Source of the DNA: Vibrio salilacus
GTDB lineage: Bacteria > Pseudomonadota > Gammaproteobacteria > Enterobacterales > Vibrionaceae
Direction of reading: 5' to 3'
Length of the DNA: 62,345 nt
Assembly: GCF_002811245.1 (NCBI RefSeq)
Contig: NZ_NIVQ01000019.1
Location: forward strand, 1 to 62,345
The translations under genes were made by a program, and so were the position numbers. Each line of letters starts with the position of its first letter. Positions within the stretch are counted from its first letter, which is position 1. Below the pieces are notes generated by a model. It saw only the letters and a list, made by a program, of their open reading frames with translations. It made no database searches and had not been told where the DNA came from. This document shows, piece by piece, positions 26,683-37,044 of the stretch.

Positions 26683-29600
26683 TTACGAGCAAGGAACCTC
26701 ATTCCAGAACCAGTTTGACTGAGTCGGTGACTCCCACGTTCCTGGGCTATTTTGCGCGACAAAACACTTGCCGTTGTACGAATAGGTTTCACCGTTCGTC
26801 GCTTGAGTGACACCAGGTTGCCAGGGTGTCACACTACCAGAGCCAGTATCTCCGCCGGTATCGCCACCGTTGTCACCACCTGAAGGATCACCGTTCCCCG
26901 CAGATAAATCAGCAACAGGCAAGTCCGGTTGTTCGAACTTAAAGGCGTAATCGACTCCGCTAAGATTGACTGAATAATTGGCAGGTCCCGAAATTGGCAA
27001 GTAATACACCATATCGAGTTCATAGCTACCACCTGCGGGTAACTCTTTCCATGCCGGCAGGCTAAACGCAACTCGGTGCATCGTACCGTCTAAACCACCA
27101 ACGTTATTTGCTCGTGAATGACCCGATGCGATGACGGCCAACCCGCCTCCGGATTGATCTTTGGCATTGTCTGGTGCCGAAACCGGAATATCAAATTGGA
27201 ACTCAGTCCCACCAGGAATGGCTTGACCAGTATTATTCGTAAAGGTCACTTTTGGATTGATTGGGTAGTTTTGATCGCCGACTTTAAAGCCACCAATTGC
27301 CACGTCAATATCAACCGTTTCACTTGCAATCGCACTGGTTGCAACTTTATTACCATATGGGGTTGCGGATTTAAACTTGTCGTACATCGCTTTGGTCATG
27401 GTGTTACCCATGTGGTATTCACCGTTACCGCTCTGACACGCTTGCTCAGTGGTATCAACCGCGCCACGTTGCCCGTTCGCATCGAGTACATAACAGTTAT
27501 AGTCGCCCGCCAGCTCCCAGAACATAATGCCGCCAATTTCTTTGTCGATAACGTAGTCAGCTTTAACCGATACCGATGCTTGATCTTCAGTAGAAAGAAA
27601 TACCCCCTTCTCGGCGTTCCAGAGCCAAGGGGCAACGGCTACGCTGTCATAGTGGCGAGAATAGTTCCCCACTAAACGATCATCGGCATTATTGATAGGA
27701 TCAAGATTATACGCCTGAGCATACGAACCAAAAATACCGTTCTCGAGGTTCTTCGCATGCCACATTGGACCTGAGCCCGCCCCCATTTCGTTACCTTTCG
27801 GATCGGTATCGTGCCACATGTTATCAATGCCTATTGCACCGTTACCACAATTGTTCTTTTCGCCTTCACCGGTACCTTGTGGACACTGAGTTTGATCAGG
27901 AAGCGCGGCTCGTCCCCATAAGCCATTGGTGCCACCCGTCACGCCTTGCCAACCACGCGTATAGTAAGGGACACCAATATTAATACGGCCCGCTGGCATT
28001 GAGCCACGGAAATAGTGATAAGCCCAGTCAGTATTAAGATAACCAATGCCACCATAGGCAGCGGTATCATAAACGTTCCATTGCGCTAACTCTGAGTCTT
28101 CGCCTGTATCGTACAATGCTGCGTTATGGCCGACATGATCATTCCAAGCGCCATGTAAGTCGTAAGACATGATATTGACATAGTCGAGGTACTTCGTAAC
28201 ATCAAATGTTTCCATACCACGTAACAGATAACCCGATGATGGTGCGGCAATCGTCAGCATGTAGTGGTGACCATCTTGCGCTGAAGCAACATCCAATTTT
28301 TCACGCAGCACTTTCATCAACTCTTGATAAGATGCCCACAAGTATTGACGACGAGGTTCCATGAAATCTTTATCGTATGGATTTCCCGCGCCAGCCATAG
28401 AGGTCGGATACTCATAGTCGATATCTAAGCCGTCAAATTGATAAGTGCGCATCATTTCAACCGCTGATGCAGCAAATTTGTCAATACCGGCATGGTTGAT
28501 TGAACCGTCAGCATTGGTGGTCATGGTATAGAAGCCGCCATCAGCAACACGATTACCATCTGCACCAAAGTGACCACCCGTTTCAGCCCAACCACCAATA
28601 GAAATAAGTGTCTTGACGTCAAAACGTTTTTTGTAGGTCGCTAACGCACCAAAGTGACCTTTGAAACCCAATGTAGGGTCAATCTCTACCCCTGGCCACT
28701 CTTTACCCGTTGCGGCGTTATTCGGATCATTCACATCACCTAGGTTAACCTTACCGTCAGAACCTATGCCAACAAAGGCATAGTTGATATGTGTTAGCTG
28801 TTCCCATGGAATATCTTTGACTAAATAAGCCGCTTGAGGATCGTCCCCTGAACGCCAACTGGTGAAGTAACCAATGACACGTCTTGGATGATCGGCACCC
28901 ATTAATTCGCGACCTTCTTCGTCGTAAATAGTGCAGTATGGGACATCAATACCTTGAGTTTGATACAAGCCATCAGGACGACAATTTGACACCGTTGGTA
29001 AGTCGTTAACTTTGAGATTTGTAGATATCGAGTTTGTGCTCGCCCCCACGTTGTCGGTTGCTTTAGCATAAACGGCCATAGTGCCAGAGCGGGTGGTGGT
29101 GTAGTCTAAACGATAAGGCGCTGCCGCTGCGCTGCCGACTAGTGTGCCAGCAACATAGAAATCTACCTTATCAATGGTGCCATCGCTGTCAACGGCATTG
29201 GCCGATAAGGTAACCACACTGCCGACATCAACAATTGTTGCAGACAAAGTAAGATCAACATTCGGAGCTTCATTACCGGGCGTTGCACTATCAACAAGAA
29301 TGCCAGCACTACTGAATACACTGGTTGCCCCTTTATCGTCGGTAGCCACTGCACTAATTTGATGCGAGCCCACGCTAGCAACCCATGATGAAACATAAGG
29401 TGCGCTACTGACTTGTGCAATCACCACTCCATCAAGTAAGAACTCAACGTTAACCACCTCGCCATCTGTGTCTAGCGCATCGGCCGATAGTGTCACTACT
29501 TCACCTTCGCTAAAAGCAGCGTTGGCTAATGGCGCCGTCAAACTGATCGTTGGGGCTTGGTTTGACGCTCCTGTGTCACAACTGCCTAGACGCTTCCAGT

Positions 29601-29835
29601 GCCCCCACTCACCTGAGGTTTGTAGTGGATCATTTCCTTGCGTCCAATAATTGGCCTGGTAAGCTTGACCTGAATATGCGACCTGATCACCCGTATTGTA
29701 AATTGTTGCTGAGTCCCAATCACCCAATGTGGCGCAATCAATCGCCGCGTAACTGTTGAACGCCATCAAACACGATGCGCTAAGCGTACTCAGAGTAAAA
29801 ACTCTCTTAGCCATGTTCACTTTTGACTTGTGCAT
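26683..29835 (-). CDS. Secreted GH18 chitinase with two chitin-binding modules
   Basis: 1050 residues. Signal peptide to about 30; CBM5/12 module (about 33-86, [17 protein letters not shown]...[10 protein letters not shown]); two Ig-like repeats (about 91-280, each with VTLSA.A.D.DG); GH18 catalytic domain (about 305-810) with the DxxDxDxE motif in [11 protein letters not shown], catalytic Glu475; a beta-rich domain (about 860-965); a Gly/Asp linker ([10 protein letters not shown]...); and a C-terminal CBM5/12 (about 1003-1049). It hydrolyses insoluble chitin outside the cell. ATG with AAGGATGGATCACA. Monocistronic. Larger than the ~850-residue ChiA enzymes; it resembles the long chitinase I recall as VC0769. 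Confidence 0.93.
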   Translation of the reverse strand: MHKSKVNMAKRVFTLSTLSASCLMAFNSYAAIDCATLGDWDSATIYNTGDQVAYSGQAYQANYWTQGNDPLQTSGEWGHWKRLGSCDTGASNQAPTISLTAPLANAAFSEGEVVTLSADALDTDGEVVNVEFLLDGVVIAQVSSAPYVSSWVASVGSHQISAVATDDKGATSVFSSAGILVDSATPGNEAPNVDLTLSATIVDVGSVVTLSANAVDSDGTIDKVDFYVAGTLVGSAAAAPYRLDYTTTRSGTMAVYAKATDNVGASTNSISTNLKVNDLPTVSNCRPDGLYQTQGIDVPYCTIYDEEGRELMGADHPRRVIGYFTSWRSGDDPQAAYLVKDIPWEQLTHINYAFVGIGSDGKVNLGDVNDPNNAATGKEWPGVEIDPTLGFKGHFGALATYKKRFDVKTLISIGGWAETGGHFGADGNRVADGGFYTMTTNADGSINHAGIDKFAASAVEMMRTYQFDGLDIDYEYPTSMAGAGNPYDKDFMEPRRQYLWASYQELMKVLREKLDVASAQDGHHYMLTIAAPSSGYLLRGMETFDVTKYLDYVNIMSYDLHGAWNDHVGHNAALYDTGEDSELAQWNVYDTAAYGGIGYLNTDWAYHYFRGSMPAGRINIGVPYYTRGWQGVTGGTNGLWGRAALPDQTQCPQGTGEGEKNNCGNGAIGIDNMWHDTDPKGNEMGAGSGPMWHAKNLENGIFGSYAQAYNLDPINNADDRLVGNYSRHYDSVAVAPWLWNAEKGVFLSTEDQASVSVKADYVIDKEIGGIMFWELAGDYNCYVLDANGQRGAVDTTEQACQSGNGEYHMGNTMTKAMYDKFKSATPYGNKVATSAIASETVDIDVAIGGFKVGDQNYPINPKVTFTNNTGQAIPGGTEFQFDIPVSAPDNAKDQSGGGLAVIASGHSRANNVGGLDGTMHRVAFSLPAWKELPAGGSYELDMVYYLPISGPANYSVNLSGVDYAFKFEQPDLPVADLSAGNGDPSGGDNGGDTGGDTGSGSVTPWQPGVTQATNGETYSYNGKCFVAQNSPGTWESPTQSNWFWNEVPCS

Positions 29836-30208
29836 TGTGATCCATCCTTAAGTTATTGTTTATAAATGCTAAATTTATTCAATCTTGCATTGAACACTTA
29901 AAACACTTCGTGAAATAACAGTAGATAAGATCGAGAAAATAACACGATAATAATCGTGACAATCCAAAATGCCTCGCAAACAGAGTGATCTCATTTGCAA
30001 CAACATCACACTTATTTTGTATCGATAACTAATTTTCTATTTAATTCGATCGATAAAAATAAGCCTCTTCATTTCAACATAAAGAGGCTTATAGCTAGAA
30101 GATTGACTAGATCTCCTATAGGGGTAACGAGAATAGTTCTCTTTGCTTATCCTACTAAAACTAAAGAAAAAAAACACAGTAAAGAGTGTTAAAAAGCATT
30201 TCCCTATT
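29836..30208. other. Intergenic region between chitinase and AraC gene
   Basis: 373 bp holding the chitinase promoter region and the AraC-gene terminator at 30059-30092. I see no convincing ORF with a ribosome site; a 60-codon frame on the minus strand at 30037-30219 lacks support. Confidence 0.6.
30059..30092 (-). terminator. Terminator after the AraC-family gene
   Basis: 11-bp stem ATAAGCCTCTT / AAGAGGCTTAT with a 12-base loop. The minus-strand tail is TTTTTATCG. It lies about 120 bp beyond the AraC stop. Confidence 0.75.
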
Positions 30209-31093
30209 TTAACCAACACTGTTTTCGGTCGGTGTTAAGTTGAAATGACGCTTGAATTCACGCGAGAACTGCGATGTACTGTTGTACCCGACTAAACGCG
30301 CCGCATCTCCCACCTTTACACCTTCTAATTGAATTAACTCACGCGCTTTATTGAGACGAACTTTTTTAATGTATTGAATCGGTGACGCCAATGTGACGCT
30401 TCTGAATGCTTGATGAAACGCGGAAACACTCATATTGGCGGTTTGGGCAAGATCTTGCACTGTGACTGTACTGGTGTAGTTCCTATGCAGATAATCTAAT
30501 GCTTTAGCCACGCGCGCGTAATGACCTTCATGACGCGCCAAGTCAAACAATACGTGTCCTTCTTTACTCATCAGCGCACGAAAAGTGACTTCTTCCATTA
30601 AGCTATCGCCCAAGATTGAAGCCTCTATAGGGTTACACAGCGCTTTCATTAAACGTTGACACACATCGAGCATTTCATTGTCCATTGCGACTGATTTTAA
30701 ACCTGACTTAGCTCCTGAGTCTTTACATGGTTTGTAGCTACCTCGCGTTTCAAGCTTGTTAACTAGCCGATGTAAAACTTGTGCGTCAATATCAATACTC
30801 AATCCTAGCAAAGGTTCACCATTATCAGTGATCGCTTCACACTCAAGCGGCATAGGTACACCGACCACTAAATAGTCATCGGGGCCATAATGTACAGGTT
30901 GGTTACCAAGATAGATGTTTTTAGTTCCTTGGCCCAAAACAATCAAACCGGATTGATAAACGAAAGGCTGACGTTGATTACCTTGACTGCTGCGGTAGAA
31001 ATGAACGCCGTCGATTTCCGTCGTGGTGATCCCTTCTAAATTCGATAGATTTTTTTGCTCAACATAGAGCTTCATCCAATCAGCCAAAGACAT
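30209..31093 (-). CDS. AraC-family regulator (YqhC-like)
   Basis: 294 residues from the ATG at 31093. The N-terminal AraC_N-type domain (FVYQSGLIVLGQGTKNIYLG, YLVVGVPMPLECE) is followed by a C-terminal AraC double helix-turn-helix (TVQDLAQTANMSVSAFHQAFRS and VGDAARLVGYNSTSQFSREFKRHF). Divergent from a YqhD-type dehydrogenase with 143 bp between the starts, the same arrangement as E. coli yqhC-yqhD, where YqhC activates yqhD in response to aldehydes. The same role is likely here. A longer in-frame start at 31138 adds an atypical Phe/Leu-rich segment and was not used. Confidence 0.85.
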   Translation of the reverse strand: MSLADWMKLYVEQKNLSNLEGITTTEIDGVHFYRSSQGNQRQPFVYQSGLIVLGQGTKNIYLGNQPVHYGPDDYLVVGVPMPLECEAITDNGEPLLGLSIDIDAQVLHRLVNKLETRGSYKPCKDSGAKSGLKSVAMDNEMLDVCQRLMKALCNPIEASILGDSLMEEVTFRALMSKEGHVLFDLARHEGHYARVAKALDYLHRNYTSTVTVQDLAQTANMSVSAFHQAFRSVTLASPIQYIKKVRLNKARELIQLEGVKVGDAARLVGYNSTSQFSREFKRHFNLTPTENSVG

Positions 31094-31236
31094 AAGTAAA
31101 TACTCTCTTTCATTAAAAAATAGAAATAGGCAAAACATTCAGAGAAATTGACCTTTATCTAGACCAAAGTCAAGACTAATATGCACAATGAAGTTAAACA
31201 ATACATTCCAACACGGAAGCAAGAGGCAAAATTACC

Positions 31237-32385
31237 ATGCAATTTTCCTACGTAAATCCAACACAAATTCATTTCGGTCAAGGCCAAATCAAAACGATTG
31301 AATCGGTGATTCCAACCGATCAGAAAGTTTTGGTGATCTATGGTGGTGGCTCTATCAAACGCAATGGCGTTTATGACCAAGTCAGCCAAGCACTTGCTCA
31401 TCATCAATGGTCTGAGTTTTCTGGTGTCGAGCCAAATCCGACCAAAGAAACCCTCGACAAAGCTGTCGCGATCGCCAAAGAACAAGACATTGACTTTATT
31501 CTTGCTGTTGGTGGTGGCTCTGTTATCGATGGTTCAAAATATGTCGCCGCTGCCGCAAAATATGACGGTGACGGCTGGGACATTATGGTTGGCAAACACC
31601 AAGTGACAGCAGCGATTCCAATTGGCGCAATTCTAACCCTACCCGCGACGGGTTCTGAGTCGAATATGGGTGCGGTGGTTACCAAAGCTGAAACTCACGA
31701 TAAACTTCCGTTTATGACGCCTCACGTGCAGCCTAAGTTTGCCGTGATGGACCCTGATGTAATGAAAACGTTGCCTGAAAAGCAGTTGATCAACGGCATC
31801 GTTGACGCGTGGGTACACGTGTGCGAGCAGTACCTGACCACTGACCACGGTGCAATGGTTCAAGACGGTTATGCTGAAGCATTATTGCGTAACTTAAAGA
31901 CACTGGGTGAACAATTTGACGCTCGTGATAACGATCAATGGCGTGCTAACCTGATGTGGACAGCGAACCAAGCTCTAAACGGTCTGATCGGTTCGGGTGT
32001 TGCGCAAGACTGGGCAACGCATATGATCGGCCATGAGTTTACCGCTCTTTGGGCAGTCGACCATGCGAGATCATTGGCTATTGTACAACCTTCGCTATTG
32101 CGTAATCAGTTTGCCGTGAAGCAAGCCAAACTTGAGCAAATGGGCAAAAATGTCTTTGGCTTTGCTGACTGTGACAATCTAGCTGAAGAGACCATTAAAG
32201 CAATAGAGGCATTCTACTTTTCGCTTGGTGTCGATACTCAGTTTAATGGTTATCAGGGTACTAAGCAGGAAGCGGTTGATACTGTTGTTAAGCAATTAGA
32301 GCAACACGGTATGGTCGCTTTAGGTGAGAATCAAGCGATTGATTTAACCCAAAGTCGCAAAATCCTTGAGCTTGCGATTAGCTAA
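31237..32385 (+). CDS. yqhD: NADPH-dependent aldehyde reductase, YqhD-type iron/zinc ADH
   Basis: 382 residues (E. coli YqhD 387) of the iron-containing alcohol dehydrogenase family. LVIYGGGSIKRNGVYDQV, LAVGGGSVIDGSKYVAAAA and LTLPATGSESN bind the dinucleotide. The metal site is formed by residues in D..VHVCEQYLT and IGHEFTALWAVDHARSLAI. It reduces toxic short-chain aldehydes, including glyoxals and lipid-peroxidation products. Pairs with the divergent AraC regulator. Followed by a strong terminator. Confidence 0.9.
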   Translation: MQFSYVNPTQIHFGQGQIKTIESVIPTDQKVLVIYGGGSIKRNGVYDQVSQALAHHQWSEFSGVEPNPTKETLDKAVAIAKEQDIDFILAVGGGSVIDGSKYVAAAAKYDGDGWDIMVGKHQVTAAIPIGAILTLPATGSESNMGAVVTKAETHDKLPFMTPHVQPKFAVMDPDVMKTLPEKQLINGIVDAWVHVCEQYLTTDHGAMVQDGYAEALLRNLKTLGEQFDARDNDQWRANLMWTANQALNGLIGSGVAQDWATHMIGHEFTALWAVDHARSLAIVQPSLLRNQFAVKQAKLEQMGKNVFGFADCDNLAEETIKAIEAFYFSLGVDTQFNGYQGTKQEAVDTVVKQLEQHGMVALGENQAIDLTQSRKILELAIS

Positions 32386-32410
32386 CGCTAATTCAGTTCT
32401 AAGTAAAAAA

Positions 32411-32424
32411 GCAGCTTACGCTGC
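32411..32424 (+). terminator. Terminator after yqhD
   Basis: Stem GCAGC / GCTGC with loop TTAC, flanked by six A bases and six T bases that extend the pairing. It lies 25 bp beyond the stop. Confidence 0.85.
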
Positions 32425-32446
32425 TTTTTTACCATCTTAGCTCAAC

Positions 32447-32488
32447 AAAATACGATCATAGGTTAATAAAATACGATCATAGGTTAAT
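32447..32488. repeat. Perfect 21-bp tandem duplication
   Basis: The unit AAAATACGATCATAGGTTAA plus T occurs twice head to tail (32447-32467, 32468-32488) with no mismatch. It lies between the yqhD terminator and the stop of the next gene. It looks like a recent slippage duplication. Confidence 0.9.
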
Positions 32489-32522
32489 AAAAGTCCACCT
32501 AACCGTGATCTGACATTGTTGA

Positions 32523-33044
32523 TTAAACCTGATAGCAATAAATCAAGTCATCGTAATACTTGCCGCCAATCTGATAAGCATTTTTTTCTCGCTCTTTGAG
32601 AGAAAAACCCGCTTTTTCAAGAACTTTACATGAAGCGACATTACCATCGGTGACAATGGCGTTAACGATTGTTATCGGTAGTTGATTTGCTGCATGTTGG
32701 ATAAGCGTGATCAGAGATTCTGTCCCATAGCCTTTACCATGAAACTCTGGCAACAAAAGATAGCCGACTTCCACTTGCTGTTGGTTTTGTTCAGAAACAC
32801 ATAATCCCGTCACACCAATCGCCTCTCCCGTCGTCTTCTCGCGAATCACTAAACACAACCAATGTTTGTCTGGCCAACGCCATACAGGCAAACGCGATTC
32901 AAAACGCTGACGAATGTCATCAGTAGTCGGTTTATCAAAGGCATAGCGAATCACTTCATCATCTTGATGCAGTCTTTCGAACAGTGACCAATCTTTCGCG
33001 GTGATAGGGTTCATTACCAGTTGTTTGGACTCTAAATGATTCAT
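32523..33044 (-). CDS. GNAT N-acetyltransferase (RimJ/RimL type)
   Basis: 173 residues with the acetyl-CoA loop in VEVGYLLLPEFHGKGYGTESL and the C-terminal VASCKVLEKAGFSLKE, typical of the RimJ/RimL branch. The substrate cannot be read from sequence; N-terminal protein acetylation or small-molecule detoxification are options. Its ATG overlaps the torS stop (ATGA), so it is translationally coupled to the TMAO sensor, an odd partner. Confidence 0.88.
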   Translation of the reverse strand: MNHLESKQLVMNPITAKDWSLFERLHQDDEVIRYAFDKPTTDDIRQRFESRLPVWRWPDKHWLCLVIREKTTGEAIGVTGLCVSEQNQQQVEVGYLLLPEFHGKGYGTESLITLIQHAANQLPITIVNAIVTDGNVASCKVLEKAGFSLKEREKNAYQIGGKYYDDLIYCYQV

Positions 33045-35947
33045 TCAACCTCTGTGTTTAATGTTTTGTGTAAAGCCTGACAAGAGGCAAAAACAAGTTC
33101 GCGCAAATTGTGTTGCTGATCGTGGTAACTTTTCAAAGGGTGTGACGCCGTCTCAATGTTCAAACACAATTGAAACAACGCACCCAAACCTAGGCTGCCT
33201 GCAGAACCTTTAAGTTTATGCGCCAATTGAATGACCTGCTGTTCATTGCCATTATCGTAAGCATACTGTAACTCGGCGCAGATCTGCGTTGTCCCGTGTT
33301 CAAACAACTGAATAAGGTCACGCATTTTATCTTCACCCAACACCTGTAAATCAGCCAATACCACGTTGGGGTTAATGATCTCAGTGTCAGTTGGCACCTC
33401 TACATTGACTGGTTGATGACGATCTTGTTCCAACTGTAAGTTTTTGCCATCCAAACTATTTTGAATCAGCTGGTACAATGCACTTTTATCAATAGGTTTA
33501 GCTAGGTAACCATCAAATCCTGCCGATAAATAGCTTGCTACGTCTTCGTTGTAAACGTGTGCTGAGAGTGCAATCACTGGTATTGCCCTGTTGATGTGCC
33601 CACTCTTCTTATACTGTTTAAGTTCTGCAAGCAGTTCTACACCATTGCAATCTGGCAGATTGATGTCAAGCAATGCAATGTCAAATGATTCACGGGCAAA
33701 CATCTCTTTCGCACAGGCACCATCGACAGCGGTTTTCACTTCATGTCCCATACTGTTAAGAAAACCTTCTGCGACTAGGCAGTTTACCGGGTTATCTTCC
33801 ACCAGCAGCACTTTTGCTTTAATGCTGCAGTCACGGGGTACTTCAACCTCTCGTACCTCTTTACCTAACTGCAATGGCACAGTAAACCAAAAACGACTGC
33901 CATTGTGGCGTGTTGACTCAACATAAAGTTGCCCGCCCATTGCCTCTACAATTCGCTTACTGATTGCGAGCCCTAGTCCCGTCCCCCCTTTGCTCGCGTG
34001 GCTCGGTCCGGCTTGAGTGAAAGCATCAAACAACGTCGGCAATGCTTCTTCAGCGATACCTATCCCAGTATCGCTTACTTCAAACGTAATATTTTGCGGT
34101 ATCTGTGGATCACATGCGACATAGATATCGACATGACCACCTTCAGTAAACTTAATCGCATTACCGACGAGGTTGTTCAATACCTGGCTAATTCGATTGA
34201 CATCGCCCAACCAAAACTTGGCAACATCGCTTTCTATCAGACTGCTAAGCTCAATTGATTTTTCCTGCGCACGTCCGTCATGTAGACGGGTAATGTCATC
34301 AACAAGCGCATACAAATTAAAATTCACTGGGCGTATTTCTAAATGACCGGCTTCAATTTTTGAATAATCCAGCACATCATTAAGAATGGCCAGTAAGTGA
34401 GTTCCGCTACGATTGATCACATCAACATAATAACTTTGCTGGGGGTTGAGACCGGCATCTTTCAACAGCTGTGCGGTGCCCAACACACCATTCATAGGCG
34501 TTCGGATTTCATGACTCATGGTGGCAAGGAAAGCGCTTTTAGCTCGACTGGCTTGCTCTGCGGCCCTGCGAGCATGTGCATGATTTTCAACTTCTTCATT
34601 CAAACGTAAATTCGCCAGCTGTAGCTGCTGAGTTCGCTCAGCAACCAATTCTTCCAAATGCTCTTTATGCTCTTGGAGCTCTCGTTTCGCTTTTGTTTCG
34701 CTTTCAGCAACAACCTTGAGTGCTTTCGCGGTGTTTCTCGCGGTGATGATCGCGTGGCCCATATGTGCGAGCTCATCGTTGCCCTTAATGTTCAACTCAA
34801 CTTGCAACTGACCTTTGGCAATAGACAGTAGCGCATAGGAATACTCCGCAAGACGTTTTACGACCGAGACATAGACGACCTTCCAAACGATCAAAACGAC
34901 GATCACCATGCCTAACACAGTAATAATAGTAAGCGTTAATTGGGCGTAGTCGAGAGTGGTTTTTAATTCGTCGACCGCACGCGTTGTGGCCAAATTCGAC
35001 TCATCAACCAGTTTATTTACTGTTGTGTTGAGCGTGGTAAATTGCGTCAAGGTATCTTGCATTAATTGTTGAGCATTGCGCTCATTCTCATCGCGACGCA
35101 CAAGCAGATCAAACACGTCCGAGTGTGATTGCAGCTTGACGAGTAAATCAACCATTTGCATCGATCGCGTCGGATCTTCAACCGCGTTCACGCGACGTTT
35201 CATAATCTTGAGGTTGTGTTTGAACTCATCGGCAATAGTACGGATACGATTGATATCCGACACTGTGCGTGTTTCTTCAATATGATTGAGTAATTTAAAT
35301 GCCAACAGATGAAATTCGTGCAAACGTTCTGCAAGGTCGAGATCGACTTCAACCAAGGCATCGAGTGCTTGATAAACATCTTCAACATCTTGCTGTTCGA
35401 GCAGAGAATAAATATGGGTCACATTGGCAACCGCAATCGTTGAAGTATTTGCAACTTGTGTGCGAGTTAACTGCTCCAGCTCTTGAGCGAAATCACGTAG
35501 TTGCGCGGTTTTCACGACAAGATGTTGATTTAACACCAAGCGTTTCTCTACTGCGATCCCCAGTTTTGCTAAGGTATCGATGACACCTTGTACGTTATTT
35601 TCAAGCCTTGCCAGCAACTCAGAATCGAACGAATCTGAGCCAAGCTGTTTTATATGCGTTAATAGCGACTCCAACCGGTTAAATAATTCTTTACCCGATT
35701 GTTGACGCTGAACTTCTGTTTTTGCATTAGATAACGTTTGGACCGAAGAGATGATTTTTGAACTCAATACAGATACCTGTCGCGCTTCTAGCATCGACGG
35801 AATAGCCGAGTTAACAACATTGTGCTCCGTTTTCGCTACCGAACTAAAGCCAAACACACCAATTAACGCTGATGTTAACACCAGTAGCGCCATAGCAAGG
35901 AAGGCCAGTAATAACTTACGTCCAATACTGGCTTTAGCGAGTAACAT
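33041..35947 (-). CDS. torS: TorS-type tripartite hybrid sensor kinase
   Basis: 968 residues. TM1 (about 10-32), a long helical periplasmic sensor (about 35-330), TM2 (about 335-358), HAMP and coiled coil (about 360-465), HisKA with His479 (MSHEIRTPMNG), HATPase (N-box NLVGNAIKF, G-box GGTGLGLAIS), receiver with Asp761 (LLDINLPDCNG) and Hpt with His910 (LAHKLKGSAGS). This is the TorS layout and it lies divergent from torT, its periplasmic partner. It detects trimethylamine N-oxide with TorT and signals to TorR, controlling TMAO reductase. Neither torR nor torA is in the window. LuxQ-like kinases share some domains but pair with LuxP. Confidence 0.88.
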   Translation of the reverse strand: MLLAKASIGRKLLLAFLAMALLVLTSALIGVFGFSSVAKTEHNVVNSAIPSMLEARQVSVLSSKIISSVQTLSNAKTEVQRQQSGKELFNRLESLLTHIKQLGSDSFDSELLARLENNVQGVIDTLAKLGIAVEKRLVLNQHLVVKTAQLRDFAQELEQLTRTQVANTSTIAVANVTHIYSLLEQQDVEDVYQALDALVEVDLDLAERLHEFHLLAFKLLNHIEETRTVSDINRIRTIADEFKHNLKIMKRRVNAVEDPTRSMQMVDLLVKLQSHSDVFDLLVRRDENERNAQQLMQDTLTQFTTLNTTVNKLVDESNLATTRAVDELKTTLDYAQLTLTIITVLGMVIVVLIVWKVVYVSVVKRLAEYSYALLSIAKGQLQVELNIKGNDELAHMGHAIITARNTAKALKVVAESETKAKRELQEHKEHLEELVAERTQQLQLANLRLNEEVENHAHARRAAEQASRAKSAFLATMSHEIRTPMNGVLGTAQLLKDAGLNPQQSYYVDVINRSGTHLLAILNDVLDYSKIEAGHLEIRPVNFNLYALVDDITRLHDGRAQEKSIELSSLIESDVAKFWLGDVNRISQVLNNLVGNAIKFTEGGHVDIYVACDPQIPQNITFEVSDTGIGIAEEALPTLFDAFTQAGPSHASKGGTGLGLAISKRIVEAMGGQLYVESTRHNGSRFWFTVPLQLGKEVREVEVPRDCSIKAKVLLVEDNPVNCLVAEGFLNSMGHEVKTAVDGACAKEMFARESFDIALLDINLPDCNGVELLAELKQYKKSGHINRAIPVIALSAHVYNEDVASYLSAGFDGYLAKPIDKSALYQLIQNSLDGKNLQLEQDRHQPVNVEVPTDTEIINPNVVLADLQVLGEDKMRDLIQLFEHGTTQICAELQYAYDNGNEQQVIQLAHKLKGSAGSLGLGALFQLCLNIETASHPLKSYHDQQHNLRELVFASCQALHKTLNTEVE

Positions 35948-36027
35948 TGAGATTCATCACTTCTTAACTTTTCGATAATAGGTTATATTTTGCAGTGTTT
36001 ATGCTGCCTTTACCAACGAATTACTGC

Positions 36028-37032
36028 ATGCCTTTGAACTTCACAACTAAATTATACACTCGACTAATGGTAACCTTACTGTTGACTTGTTTTGCCGTGT
36101 CAACAAATGCCGCCGAGCGTATCTGCGCCGTTTATCCGCACCTGAAAGACTCCTATTGGTTGTCGGTTAATTACGGTATGGTTGATGAAGCGCGTAAGCA
36201 AGGTGTTGATCTGCGCGTGTTAGAGGCCGGTGGCTACCCCAATATTGATAAACAGAGAGAACAACTCGCACTGTGTACCCAATGGCAAGCCGACGCTATC
36301 ATACTCGGTACAGTGTCACCGGATGTGTTTGCCACCACGCTGCGTCAAGAGGTCAACGATATTCCCGTATTCGCGACCGTGAATAAACTCATTACCGATA
36401 AATCCAATCGAAGCATCGTTAAAGGCGAAGTTGGGGTCGATTGGTATTGGATGGGTTATTACGCTGGTGAGTATTTAAAAAGCCAACACCCATCTGGTAG
36501 CGGTATTACCTCTGTCGTCTTGTTGCCTGGACCACAATCTAGCGGTGGAACCAAGCCCGTGATACAAGGCTTTTATGCAGCGATTAAAGACAGCGATATT
36601 GTGGTGAGTGATACTTACTGGGCTGACAATGACAAGGAATTACAACGTAACCTAGTTCAGCAAGCAATTGATATTGACAATGTACGCTACATTGTCGGCA
36701 GTGCCGTCGCGATTGAAGCCGCTGTCAGCGAACTAAGAAACAGTGGTAACAGCGGGTCGATTGGTTTGATCTCAACCTACTTAAGTCACGGTGTATACCG
36801 TGGATTACTGCGTGGTCGGATAGAATTTGCCCCAAGCGACAAAATGGTTGGACAAGGTCGTTTGTCAATACGACAAGCGGTTCATTATCTACGTGACCTG
36901 CCATATGAAAAACAAGCAGCGCCGATTATCGCGCCACTAACACCACTTCGACTTAATCCTGAGGTGATCTCCGAGTCTTTATCACCTTCAGAGTACCGAC
37001 CTACTTTTTACGTCTATAACGAAAACAATTAG
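36028..37032 (+). CDS. torT: TorT-type periplasmic TMAO-binding protein
   Basis: 334 residues from the ATG at 36028. Signal peptide ending near STNAAE, then ICAVYPHLKDSYWLSVNYGM and LRVLEAGGYPNIDKQREQL, which match TorT closely, and LLPGPQSSGGTK. It belongs to the periplasmic binding protein 1 fold and presents TMAO to TorS. The start is uncertain: in-frame GTG 35995, ATG 36001, ATG 36028 and ATG 36067 exist, none with a strong Shine-Dalgarno; 36028 gives the most normal signal peptide. The torS and torT starts are about 80 bp apart. mgsA follows after 12 bp. Confidence 0.88.
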   Translation: MPLNFTTKLYTRLMVTLLLTCFAVSTNAAERICAVYPHLKDSYWLSVNYGMVDEARKQGVDLRVLEAGGYPNIDKQREQLALCTQWQADAIILGTVSPDVFATTLRQEVNDIPVFATVNKLITDKSNRSIVKGEVGVDWYWMGYYAGEYLKSQHPSGSGITSVVLLPGPQSSGGTKPVIQGFYAAIKDSDIVVSDTYWADNDKELQRNLVQQAIDIDNVRYIVGSAVAIEAAVSELRNSGNSGSIGLISTYLSHGVYRGLLRGRIEFAPSDKMVGQGRLSIRQAVHYLRDLPYEKQAAPIIAPLTPLRLNPEVISESLSPSEYRPTFYVYNENN

Positions 37033-37044
37033 GAATAATTATAA

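Noticed and set aside
30037..30219. Minus-strand 60-codon ORF between the chitinase and AraC genes.
   Set aside because: It has no ribosome site, spans a terminator hairpin and gives a low-complexity Phe/Ser-rich product.
33041..35947. The hybrid kinase could be LuxQ.
   Set aside because: It is divergent from a TorT-type protein, not LuxP, and carries a receiver plus Hpt domain as in TorS.
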